From assembly GCA_049698095.1 (NCBI GenBank), contig JBAVXA010000124.1, forward strand, positions 1 to 19,864: a stretch of DNA of 19,864 nucleotides, read 5' to 3'. The notes beneath the pieces were generated by a model. The model saw nothing but the letters and a program-made list of their open reading frames with translations, made no database searches and was not told the DNA's origin. The number at the start of each line of letters is the position of its first letter. Within the stretch, counting starts at the first letter, position 1. Source of the DNA: JBEEJL01 sp049698095 (GTDB lineage Bacteria > Pseudomonadota > Gammaproteobacteria > Burkholderiales > JBEEJL01). Shown here in pieces: positions 1 to 6,733 of this stretch. The translations under genes and the position numbers were made by a program.

Positions 1-2
1 AC

Positions 3-224
3 CGTGCGGAACACTGGGTAGTCATCGCCGGTACGGCGCGTATTGTCAACGGTGACCAAGAGATCTTTCTGGAAGAAAATCAATCGACCTATATTCCCAA
101 AACGCACAAACACCGGCTGGAAAACCCTGGAAAAATCCCTTTACAAATCATTGAGATACAAACAGGCGCGTATTTGGAAGAAGATGACATCGTTCGTTTT
201 AACGATATTTACGGCAGAAGCTGA
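3..224 (+). CDS. manC: Mannose-1-phosphate guanylyltransferase / mannose-6-phosphate isomerase, C-terminal fragment
   Basis: Only the last 73 codons are present; the 5' part lies outside the window. Read from base 3, the frame gives a cupin-fold C-terminal domain with HWVVIAGTARI, then YIPKTHKHRLENPGK, then IEIQTGAYLEEDDIVRFND and the ending IYGRS before TGA. This is the hallmark tail of type II phosphomannose isomerase fused to a GDP-mannose pyrophosphorylase (ManC/CpsB/AlgA/XanB family). The family makes GDP-mannose in the cytoplasm from mannose-1-phosphate and GTP, and the cupin part interconverts mannose-6-P and fructose-6-P. Its position just upstream of an EPS cluster fits a precursor-supply role, so mannose or a GDP-mannose-derived sugar may be part of the polymer (inference). 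A competing 71-codon frame at 43-258 overlaps it but lacks family resemblance. Confidence 0.93.
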   Translation, partial: RAEHWVVIAGTARIVNGDQEIFLEENQSTYIPKTHKHRLENPGKIPLQIIEIQTGAYLEEDDIVRFNDIYGRS

Positions 225-250
225 TAATCGCGCCCTGCCAGCATGGAGTA

Positions 251-272
251 AAGTGTGATTCACGTCACACTT
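251..272. promoter_or_regulatory. CRP/FNR-superfamily operator, perfect palindrome
   Basis: The core is GTGTGA-N6-TCACAC and the symmetry continues outward by AA on the left and TT on the right, giving two perfect 8-base arms. It matches the TGTGA-N6-TCACA core bound by CRP and by related regulators such as Clp, Vfr and Bcam1349. Its centre is at 261.5. If the extended -10 at 275-283 is used, the centre lies near -28, overlapping the -35 region, which would favour repression; activation of a different start site is also possible. Which regulator binds, and whether cAMP or c-di-GMP is the signal, cannot be told from the sequence. Confidence 0.7.
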
Positions 273-274
273 AT

Positions 275-283
275 TGCTATCAT
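275..283 (+). promoter_or_regulatory. Candidate extended -10 promoter element
   Basis: TGCTATCAT reads as TGn followed by a 5-of-6 match to TATAAT. The -35 position (about 255-260, GTGATT) is poor and lies inside the CRP-type palindrome, which is typical of an extended -10 promoter or of one controlled by an overlapping regulator. Transcription would start near 290. This is predicted by eye only. Confidence 0.4.
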
Positions 284-463
284 TAGACTGTTTGTCTGAA
301 AAATCAAGACTCATCCCTATCGGATATACAGTCTTTTACCCAGTGTGATTTTCTCCAATCCCGATATTCTTGTAATCGCTACAGTTCTTTCGCGGCGAAA
401 AATCGAAAAAACAAGAAAAATAAATAAAAACAATCGGTTAACAAGAGACTTTTTTGTTCGGTA

Positions 464-477
464 GATTGCCCGCAATC
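464..477. repeat. Short perfect inverted repeat (possible operator)
   Basis: GATTGC-CC-GCAATC forms two perfect 6-base arms around two bases. It sits in the leader, about 145 bases before the first EPS gene. The two-base loop is too tight for a stable RNA hairpin, so a DNA-binding site is the likelier reading, if it is functional at all. Confidence 0.35.
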
Positions 478-570
478 AGTTATTGGAAAAATGCTAGGCT
501 AAGATTAGGCAACATGTCTCTAATTCGAATTTTCACTGCAGCTCGACAGTTTCATGACGGGAAATCCGTG

Positions 571-597
571 ATTATTAACCTAAGAATGGTTATTAAT
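571..597 (+). other. Imperfect hairpin before the first EPS gene
   Basis: ATTATTAACC (571-580) pairs with GGTTATTAAT (588-597) with one T-T mismatch and a 7-base loop. It ends 15 bases before the AAGG ribosome site (613-616). It could influence translation or transcript stability. It is AT-rich, so chance cannot be excluded, and no T-run follows, so it is not an intrinsic terminator. Confidence 0.35.
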
Positions 598-621
598 AAC
601 ATATTGATATATAAGGTTTCT

Positions 622-1230
622 ATGAAAAAAATTGTGTGGAATTTTTTGTTTTGCGTAGCGTTAGCCCTTTCGGTATTTGCCGCAGCCCACGCACAAAGTG
701 CGACGGAAAAGACGTCGGCTTCGAAAGAAGTTGTGTCGCCCCCTGCCAATGAATACCGGATCGGCCCCGAAGACGTTCTCGATATTTCCGTTTGGAAGGA
801 AGACGCCCTGAAGAAAGAAGTATTAGTGCGCCCTGATGGTGGTATTTCTTTTCCGCTTGTTGGTGAGCTTCAAGCATTGGACAAAACGCCAGCGCAGATT
901 CAACAAGAAATCACCCAAAAGCTCACTCGCTATATTCCTAACCCTGTCGTCTCTGTCTCAGTGTTGAGGATTGTAAGTAATAAAATCTACGTAGTCGGAA
1001 AAGTAAATCGGCCGGGTGAATTTTTGACCGGTCGAAACTTGGATGTATTGCAGGCACTTAGTATGGCAGGCGGGCTTACCCCGTATGCAGCTGAAAATAA
1101 GATCAAAATCCTTCGCAGGGAAGGTGGCAAAGAAATTTCAATTCCTTTTGAATATGCAAAAGTGCAAAGTGGAAACGATTTATCGCAGAACATTCAGCTT
1201 AAGCGAGGCGACGTGGTGATGGTGCCTTAA
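622..1230 (+). CDS. Outer-membrane polysaccharide export protein (OPX/Wza-like, XrtA-associated type)
   Basis: The protein has 202 residues. A Sec signal peptide (MKKIVWNFLF start, hydrophobic core, cleavage expected after AHA near residue 24) sends it to the periplasm. There is no lipobox at the cleavage site, unlike Wza itself. A polysaccharide export domain (about 43-115) begins with EYRIGPEDVLDISVW and includes VRPDGGISFPLVGE. An SLBB-type region follows (about 120-170: KIYVVGKVNRPGEF, then LQALSMAGGLTPYA). Length and order fit the short export proteins of the PEP-CTERM/XrtA EPS clusters. The family forms or caps the outer-membrane export channel. I chose the ATG at 622 because AAGG lies five bases before it and the signal peptide begins there; the longer frame from 454 adds 56 residues without family character. 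It is the first gene of the EPS run, 26 bases before the next gene. Confidence 0.9.
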   Translation: MKKIVWNFLFCVALALSVFAAAHAQSATEKTSASKEVVSPPANEYRIGPEDVLDISVWKEDALKKEVLVRPDGGISFPLVGELQALDKTPAQIQQEITQKLTRYIPNPVVSVSVLRIVSNKIYVVGKVNRPGEFLTGRNLDVLQALSMAGGLTPYAAENKIKILRREGGKEISIPFEYAKVQSGNDLSQNIQLKRGDVVMVP

Positions 1231-1256
1231 GCTCGAAAAATAACCGAGGACATATT

Positions 1257-2495
1257 ATGGGAATCAATGAAAAATCCGCGAGAATTCTGTCGCCAGAGAT
1301 TTTAGCTTTGTCGTGGATTGCAATAATGCTGCCAGCTAGTGCTGCGGAGTGGTCCATCGAGCCGTCGGTAACGGCCGCGACAAACTACAGCGACAACTTT
1401 CGATTGCTCGATGAATCAAGATTAGTACAACCAATTCAGTCGAATATTGAATTTTCAGTTTCACCCGCATTACAGTTCGGTCATGAAACAGAAGTAAGAA
1501 ATGTTAAAGGAAAATTGCGCATTGCCGCGAATCGATTTAATAATGATAAAGCGTTGAATTCTAACGATGCATTTTTCGATATCAACTGGGTTGAAAAAGG
1601 TGAGCGAAGCGAGTTTAGACTGCTCTCAAACAATTCCTTTGATTCAACATTGGCTACGCTGCTGCAGGATGTCGGCAATGCGACCGAGGACCGCAGACAA
1701 AGACTTAGAGTCAGCGTGAATCCAACCTATGCTTACAATTTAGATGCACGTCTTGCACTAGCCCTCGGCTATAGGTATGAGGACGTAGGTTTCAGAGACG
1801 CAAGAAACACCGTTTTAGTTGATTATCGTTCTAATGAATTGCTACCCTCTTTACGATATAAATTCGACGAACGAAACGAGCTGGAAGTCAATACCAGGCT
1901 TTGGCAGTTGATAACGGTTCCCGATAATCTTAGTATTTCTCGCAGCACTTTTAAGAGCGGGTTTTTAAGCGCAACCTACAATCAAACCATTGATGAGTCA
2001 TCAAGCTGGAGCGCGGGGGTTGGGTATTATTCGATTGACGAAAATACTACAGGAAATACGAATTCCACCCTTGAACGCAAGACTACTTACAGCGGCCCAA
2101 CCGCTATTGCAAAGTACATGTGGAGAAATGAGTATGGAAACGCATCAGTTACCGCTGCTAGGGAAATAAATCCAAGCGGAGAAAACACCTTGTTACGCAC
2201 CACGCGCGTTGGGGCAGACTTGTCGCGTGGCATTAGCACTTACGTTACAGCCGGCATTTCTTCAAGCGCTTTCAAAAATGACGTCATAGGTGGGGCAATT
2301 GAAAAAAGCAGTAAGTATTTCAGGGTTTCGCCGAGTCTCAGCTGGAAACCTGCCAGAAATTGGAATATTGATGGCGGAGTCGTCTATCAACGTACGCAGA
2401 CGACGTCGAATGTCGCGGCAAATACAAAAGCGGATGCCAAGTCTGTATATCTGAATTTCATTTACGTTTGGGATAAAACGGCGGTTTCGCGCTAA
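1257..2495 (+). CDS. Outer-membrane beta-barrel protein, EPS-operon type (EpsL/TIGR03016-like)
   Basis: The 412-residue protein starts at an ATG with GAGGA six bases upstream. It has an N-terminal signal sequence (hydrophobic 14-28, likely cleavage near ASAA, residue 30). The mature part is a succession of amphipathic strands with alternating polar and hydrophobic residues, many Asn/Ser/Thr/Tyr and aromatic girdle residues, and no long hydrophobic helix: a beta-barrel. Phrases such as VTAATNYSDNFRL, LALALGYRYEDV and SYNQTIDESSSWSAG-like strands resemble uncharacterised barrels found in EPS and PEP-CTERM operons. The role is inferred from position, between the export protein and the chain-length determinant: an outer-membrane porin or accessory for polymer passage. 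It ends in DKTAVSR, so the usual terminal aromatic signature of many barrels is absent. The family assignment is less certain than the barrel fold. Confidence 0.75.
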   Translation: MGINEKSARILSPEILALSWIAIMLPASAAEWSIEPSVTAATNYSDNFRLLDESRLVQPIQSNIEFSVSPALQFGHETEVRNVKGKLRIAANRFNNDKALNSNDAFFDINWVEKGERSEFRLLSNNSFDSTLATLLQDVGNATEDRRQRLRVSVNPTYAYNLDARLALALGYRYEDVGFRDARNTVLVDYRSNELLPSLRYKFDERNELEVNTRLWQLITVPDNLSISRSTFKSGFLSATYNQTIDESSSWSAGVGYYSIDENTTGNTNSTLERKTTYSGPTAIAKYMWRNEYGNASVTAAREINPSGENTLLRTTRVGADLSRGISTYVTAGISSSAFKNDVIGGAIEKSSKYFRVSPSLSWKPARNWNIDGGVVYQRTQTTSNVAANTKADAKSVYLNFIYVWDKTAVSR

Positions 2496-2546
2496 TTAGC
2501 GAAAATAAGCAACGTAACAAAAAGTACTGTAGAAGGAGCATCTGGA

Positions 2547-4280
2547 ATGGGCACAACCCCTAAAGAATTAAGTGATTATTTAGAAATTGCAAAGCGCCGG
2601 AAATGGCAAATTTTGATTCCAACGGCAATTCTGACGGTTTTATCCGCGCTTATTGTCATGTCCATGCCGTCGGTTTACAAATCAATGGCAACGATCCTGA
2701 TTGAGGAGCAGGAAATTCCCTCTGAGCTTGTCAAATCCACAGTTAACAGTTACGCAGATCAACGGATTCAAGTTATCAGCCAACAGGTCATGACGCGAGC
2801 CAACCTTTGGCAAATCATTACTGAATTTAATCTTTTCGAGAAAAACAACAAACAAGATGCCAGTGATGCACTCATAGAACGCCTGAGAAAGAATATCAAG
2901 CTGGATATGATCAGCGCCGATATTGTTGATCGCAGAAGTGGTGTTAAAACACCTTCGACTATTGCCTTCAGTTTGTCATACTATGGCGAATCGCCAGAGC
3001 AGGCGCAGCGCGTGGCAAATCAACTGACCACGCTTTTTTTAAACGAAAATATGAAGAATCGTACGCAAAAAGCATCCGATACTTCCACTTTTCTGCAAGA
3101 AGAGGCGCAAAAACTTAACGACCAAATATCCGCGATCGAGTCACGGTTAGCTAAGTTTAAGCAGAATAATGTCGGTCGATTACCCGAATTATCTCAACTT
3201 AATCTGCAATTGCGGGATCGTGCAGAAACCGACTTGGCCGAGTCAGAGCGGCAGCTTGCAACCGTAAATGAACGTAAATTCTATCTTGAAGGCCAGCTTG
3301 CGCAAATCAAGCCAAACTCCCCCATCATGTCTAACACGGGCGAACGTATTCTAGATACAGATGAGAGACTCAAAGCGCTTAGATCTCAATATGTGTCAGC
3401 CGCATCTTCCTACTCTCCTGAGCATCCGGACGTAATCAAAATGCGAAATGAAATTGATGCGCTCGAGCAGTCGGGCGCGTCGGGCGATCGCGTCGAGGAG
3501 GCTAAGAGGCTAACTAAGCTGCGTGCTGACCTTGTTGCTGCTCAGGAGAGATATACACAGGATCACCCAGATGTAATTCGACTCAAAGGTATGGTTGCCC
3601 AAGCTGAAGCATCTCTTGCTCGCGCCCCTAAACAAGACCTGCAACCAACCAGGAGGCCGGAGAATCCAGCTTACATTACTATGCAGGCACAACTCGAGGC
3701 AGCCAACAGTGAATTACGCGCGCTAAAGGTCAAACAAACTCAGATAAAGGCACGAATGGCTGATTATGAGTCCCGTTTACAGCAAGCCCCGCAAGTAGAG
3801 CGGGAGTACCTCGACCTATCACGCGATCGGGAAAATGCGGTCCGGCGTTATCAAGAGATAAAGAATAAGCTCGCGGAAGCCCAAGTGGGACAGGAGCTTG
3901 AAAAGGATCGCAAAGGAGAAAGGTTTTCGTTGATTGAACCCCCACAAGCCCCGGAACGAGCGGACCGCCCGAACAGACCACTGCTAATGATGATTGGACT
4001 CCTATTTTCATTGGGGGCGGGAGTGGCCTATGGCGGCGTTGCCGAAGCGCTTGATAAAGCAGTACGCGGAAGTAATGCGTTGAACGGCTTAATCGCGGTG
4101 CCTGTATTGGCAAGTGTGCCCTACATACCAAATACATCTGATCAAAACAACGCGCGCCTCGGGTACTTGATGAATGCTTTGGTGGCAGTAGTGTGTATTT
4201 CGACAATAATGCTTCTATTGCATCAGTTTTGGATGCCGCTGGACGTGGCATGGTTAGTATTGTTACAAAAAATTGGCTAA
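2547..4280 (+). CDS. Polysaccharide chain-length determinant (PCP/Wzz family, XrtA-associated type)
   Basis: The protein has 577 residues, with AAGGAG eight bases before the ATG. Topology: short cytoplasmic start (KELSDYLEIAKRRKW), first membrane helix about 21-42, a long periplasmic region with coiled-coil character (about 180-450), a proline-rich approach (IEPPQAPERADRPNRP, 463-478), second membrane helix about 479-498, and an extra hydrophobic helix near 541-560. The family sets polymer chain length and works with a BY-type tyrosine kinase. No kinase domain is fused here; the kinase is the next gene, 15 bases downstream. A tandem internal repeat is visible: residues 274-307 and 321-354 align with 13 of 34 identities, each containing HPDVI. 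The signature matches the polysaccharide chain-length determinants of XrtA clusters. The third hydrophobic helix means the C-terminus may be periplasmic or membrane-embedded. Confidence 0.9.
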   Translation: MGTTPKELSDYLEIAKRRKWQILIPTAILTVLSALIVMSMPSVYKSMATILIEEQEIPSELVKSTVNSYADQRIQVISQQVMTRANLWQIITEFNLFEKNNKQDASDALIERLRKNIKLDMISADIVDRRSGVKTPSTIAFSLSYYGESPEQAQRVANQLTTLFLNENMKNRTQKASDTSTFLQEEAQKLNDQISAIESRLAKFKQNNVGRLPELSQLNLQLRDRAETDLAESERQLATVNERKFYLEGQLAQIKPNSPIMSNTGERILDTDERLKALRSQYVSAASSYSPEHPDVIKMRNEIDALEQSGASGDRVEEAKRLTKLRADLVAAQERYTQDHPDVIRLKGMVAQAEASLARAPKQDLQPTRRPENPAYITMQAQLEAANSELRALKVKQTQIKARMADYESRLQQAPQVEREYLDLSRDRENAVRRYQEIKNKLAEAQVGQELEKDRKGERFSLIEPPQAPERADRPNRPLLMMIGLLFSLGAGVAYGGVAEALDKAVRGSNALNGLIAVPVLASVPYIPNTSDQNNARLGYLMNALVAVVCISTIMLLLHQFWMPLDVAWLVLLQKIG

Positions 4281-4295
4281 ACAGGAAACCGAAAA

Positions 4296-5174
4296 ATGGA
4301 ACGAATTAAAGAAGCGCTGGATAGAGCCCGCAAAGAAAGAGGCAGTGATCTGACATGGCTTGATGGCGGCAGTAATTTCAATGCTGCCATCAAGCCGGTC
4401 GCAACGAGGTTAGCAGAAATTATTTATACCCAAACTCGAATAGTTAGTCCATCCCATAAACGTCTTGTTCAAAATAGAATAATTAGTGATCAGGAACAAA
4501 ATCCATACAGCGACGTTTATAAAGTATTGCGAACCCAAGTCCTGCGCAAATTGGGTGAACGGGGTGCAAATACTCTCGCCGTTACTAGTCCGGGCCCAGG
4601 AGAAGGAAAATCTCTGACTGCACTGAATCTTGCTATTAGCATGGCAATGGAGCTTGATAAGACGGTACTTTTGGTCGATACAGACTTGCGCAACCCGAGC
4701 CTTCATCGTCTCCTGGGGTTAGGAGACGTTCCCGGTTTAGCGGACTTTTTGACCTCTGATATGGCCCTCAGCGATTTATTGATCCACCCCAGCATTCCCA
4801 GGCTTGTGATATTGCCAGCCGGTAATAGAATTTCTAATTCTGCAGAGATGTTAAGTTCACATCGAATGGCTAAATTGGTGCAAGAAATTAAGACCCGGTA
4901 CCCGTCAAGGTACGTGATTTTCGACCTGCCGCCATTGCTGAATGTTGCTGACGCGTCAGTTTTCGCTCCCTTGGTGGAGGCAGCAATTATGGTTGTTGAG
5001 GAAGGCGTAACCCAAGGGGATGCTGTTAAAAGAGCTGCTACTTTGCTCCCGCAAAATAAATTGATCGGGACAGTGCTTAATAAAGTACACCAAATGGAAT
5101 CTTCGTATGGGTATTACGGAAAAAAGCAAGCGCCGAGGCTTTTCGCACGCTTGTTAAGACCTAGGAGCATTTGA
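4296..5174 (+). CDS. BY-type tyrosine autokinase of EPS assembly (XrtA-associated type)
   Basis: This 292-residue cytoplasmic P-loop kinase is of the Wzc/EpsG/CpsD class. It has MERIKEALDRARKER at the start, Walker A SPGPGEGKS (98-106), Walker A' VLLVDTDLRNP (124-134, D128 and D130) and Walker B VIFDLPPLL (207-215, D210). A C-terminal tyrosine cluster (Y271, Y273, Y274 in SSYGYYGK) is the expected site of transphosphorylation. The family autophosphorylates on these tyrosines in concert with the PCP protein and so cycles the polymerisation and export complex. AGGA lies about nine bases before the ATG. The gene follows the PCP gene directly, and its TGA overlaps the ATG of the ATPase gene (TGATG at 5172-5176), so coupling is expected. 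The split kinase/PCP arrangement is usual in XrtA-type clusters, whereas Wzc of enterobacteria is fused. No partner phosphatase is visible in the window. Confidence 0.92.
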   Translation: MERIKEALDRARKERGSDLTWLDGGSNFNAAIKPVATRLAEIIYTQTRIVSPSHKRLVQNRIISDQEQNPYSDVYKVLRTQVLRKLGERGANTLAVTSPGPGEGKSLTALNLAISMAMELDKTVLLVDTDLRNPSLHRLLGLGDVPGLADFLTSDMALSDLLIHPSIPRLVILPAGNRISNSAEMLSSHRMAKLVQEIKTRYPSRYVIFDLPPLLNVADASVFAPLVEAAIMVVEEGVTQGDAVKRAATLLPQNKLIGTVLNKVHQMESSYGYYGKKQAPRLFARLLRPRSI

Positions 5175-6019
5175 TGTACGAGTCATTTTTCGGGTTCAAG
5201 GAAAAGCCGTTTTCCATTATTCCTGACCCAAGCTTCCTTTACCCCAGCAGCAAACATCGGGCAGCGCTCGATTTGCTGGAGTACGGGATGATGAATCAGG
5301 CCGGATTTAATGTAATTACTGGCGAGATCGGGACCGGAAAAACGACACTTATCCGGCATATTCTGAACCGCATGAACAAGGATGTCACAGTAGGTTTGAT
5401 ATCCAACACACATCGTTCATTTGGAGAGCTGTTACAGTGGATTTTGTACGCTTACGGCCTTGACTATAAAGGCAAAGAGAAAGTGGAAATGTTCCAGGCT
5501 TTTATGGAATTTTTGATCAATGAATATGCGAACAATCGGCGCACTGTACTAATCGTCGATGAAGCCCAAAATATGTCGCCAGAGACGTTAGAAGAATTAC
5601 GCATGTTGTCAAATGTGAATGCTGATAAAAGCCAAGTTTTGCAGGTTGTGCTGGTAGGGCAGCCTCAGTTACGTGAGACTTTGACCAGTCCTGAACTAGA
5701 GCAGTTTGCACAACGAATTTCTGTTGACTACCACTTATGGCCGCTTAGCAAAGAAGAGACGAGGGGTTATATTCGGCACCGAATTTTATACGCTGGCTGC
5801 ATTAATCCAGAATTATTTAATGACGCTGCTTGTGACGTTGTTTATGCACAAACCAATGGCACGCCGCGCTTGATTAATTTGTTATGCGACACTGTACTCG
5901 TTTACGCCTATGCCGTACAACGTCCAACTGTGGATGCCAAGCTCGTTGAAGAAGCGGCTCGCGACAAGCAAAAAGGCGGACTATTTCAGAGGCCTCAAAA
6001 ATCGGCAAATACAGCCTAG
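5174..6019 (+). CDS. AAA ATPase of EPS/XrtA clusters (ExeA/GspA-like)
   Basis: The protein has 281 residues and begins MYESFFGFKEKPFSIIPDP, the characteristic opening of ExeA/GspA-like ATPases and of the ATPase linked to XrtA EPS loci. Walker A is GEIGTGKTT (50-58), Walker B is VLIVDEAQ (125-132), the sensor region is LVGQPQLR (160-167), and an arginine-containing segment (GTPRLINLLCD, 229-239) follows. It stops near residue 270 with a short basic tail, so it lacks the peptidoglycan-binding domain of full ExeA. Its exact role in EPS export is not established; a motor or assembly factor for the envelope complex is likely. I chose the ATG at 5174, which overlaps the kinase stop, rather than the TTG one codon earlier. 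It is the last gene before the 710-base gap. Confidence 0.9.
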   Translation: MYESFFGFKEKPFSIIPDPSFLYPSSKHRAALDLLEYGMMNQAGFNVITGEIGTGKTTLIRHILNRMNKDVTVGLISNTHRSFGELLQWILYAYGLDYKGKEKVEMFQAFMEFLINEYANNRRTVLIVDEAQNMSPETLEELRMLSNVNADKSQVLQVVLVGQPQLRETLTSPELEQFAQRISVDYHLWPLSKEETRGYIRHRILYAGCINPELFNDAACDVVYAQTNGTPRLINLLCDTVLVYAYAVQRPTVDAKLVEEAARDKQKGGLFQRPQKSANTA

Positions 6020-6729
6020 ACTGCGGATGAATTTAGCCGAAATATTAAGGGCTACTATTTCACCAACTAGTAATTGCCTACGCACTTTCCGGCACTACTT
6101 GTATAGCTACAAGAACCCTCAGTGTGTCGAGGCGGTAATCCAGTCGAAAGGTCCTAAACATTAACCAAAAAAAGCAAGGTATCGAATTAAATCGTTACTT
6201 CGCCTGCGGTTGGAAAATCTTTTAGCGAACCAGTGTAATTCGGCTATATCAAAATGAAGGGGTTTATCCTTTGTAATGCTGGTAATAGGAGCACAAGAAC
6301 ATGGTTAATCCTTTCCTAATAATCAAGACTGTTCCGCTGGTAACCATTGACTGAAAATATCGAAATAGCGGCTTGATTTTCTGTGCGCAGTAACTGGAGT
6401 GATTGAATGGAATCAAGTTCCTATACGAGCGGTATTATCATTCTGGGTTTTGGTTGGGGCATGAAAGCGCACGCAATGAAAAATGTATTCACAAATGTAT
6501 TGATTCAAAAATTGCAATTTAGAAAAAGACGATTGACCCCCCAAATTCAATTGTTTCGAATTCTCCGTGATGCTGTTTCAATCCACAAAATTGTAATTAA
6601 TGTACCGTTACAAGATCAGAAGCGATGCCTGTATTGTTGCCAACTTCTAGTTTTGAAAGTCGGTAGTTTCAAGCGGCAGGCCAATATCTTCCAGCCCCCT
6701 TCTTCAAAGCTCAATACAGGAATTTTTCT
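6020..6729 (+). other. 710-base interval without a recognised gene
   Basis: Between the ATPase and the flippase I see no family resemblance in any frame, no intrinsic terminator, no tRNA and no insertion-sequence ends. It is AT-rich and rich in stops. A frame overlapping the ATPase end runs to 6164 and looks spurious. TTGACT at 6347-6352 resembles a -35 box but has no matching -10. AAATGTATT occurs twice, near 6480 and 6491. A 108-codon ORF with a good ribosome site (6407-6733) is listed separately. The interval may be a decayed gene, a leader for the downstream glycosyltransferase module, or a recombination joint between the conserved envelope genes and the variable sugar genes. Confidence 0.5.
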
Positions 6730-6733
6730 GTGA
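6407..6733 (+). CDS. Candidate small hypothetical protein (may be non-coding)
   Basis: This is an open frame of 108 codons that I do not recognise. In favour: GGAG (6396-6399) lies seven bases before the ATG, and its TGA (6731-6733) overlaps the GTG of the flippase (6730), the arrangement expected for coupled genes. Against: after a plausible start (GIIILGFGWGMKAH) the composition is odd, with many Lys/Arg, Gln, Ile and Cys (CLYCCQ) and few acidic residues. It has no clear domain or membrane segment, and codon use is mixed. It could be a genuine small gene, a frameshifted remnant, or a leader ORF that brings ribosomes to the flippase start. No function is proposed. Confidence 0.3.
   Translation: MESSSYTSGIIILGFGWGMKAHAMKNVFTNVLIQKLQFRKRRLTPQIQLFRILRDAVSIHKIVINVPLQDQKRCLYCCQLLVLKVGSFKRQANIFQPPSSKLNTGIFL

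Larger units (their letters stand above)
225..621 (+). promoter_or_regulatory. Control region and long leader upstream of the EPS operon
   Basis: This 397-base, AT-rich interval has no convincing gene. It holds a perfect CRP-type palindrome (251-272), an overlapping extended -10 (275-283), a repeat of the palindrome's left half (AGTGTGATT at 342-350), a nested stem (CAATC 431-435 with GATTG 464-468, enclosing AACAA 440-444 with TTGTT 454-458), a 14-bp palindrome (464-477), a TAGGC direct repeat 11 bp apart (495-499 and 506-510), and an imperfect hairpin just before the ribosome site (571-597). A transcript starting near 290 would carry a leader of about 330 nt. The in-frame extension of the next gene back to 454 looks non-coding. 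No intrinsic terminator for manC is seen, so read-through from manC is possible. Confidence 0.6.

Noticed and set aside
43..258. 71-codon ORF at the left edge
   Set aside because: It overlaps the manC tail in another frame; the manC frame has unmistakable cupin-domain motifs, so this is a shadow.
495..511. Possible sigma-54 promoter (GG-N10-GC)
   Set aside because: The spacing fits, but the bases around GG and GC (AGGCTAA and AGGC) do not match TGGCAC and TTGC.
454..621. N-terminal extension of the OPX gene
   Set aside because: The 56 extra codons show no family likeness, lack a ribosome site, and would bury the signal peptide that starts at 622.
3730..4251. 173-codon ORF on the minus strand
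   Set aside because: It lies fully inside the chain-length determinant gene, whose frame carries clear PCP features; no domain is recognisable in the antisense product.
6129..6142. ops-like RfaH recruitment element (GGCGGTAATCC)
   Set aside because: Only the first seven bases match GGCGGTAGCGT, and it lies mid-operon without a JUMPstart context.
5910..6164. 84-codon ORF crossing the ATPase end
   Set aside because: Most of it overlaps the ATPase in another frame; the remaining part has no ribosome site or recognisable sequence.
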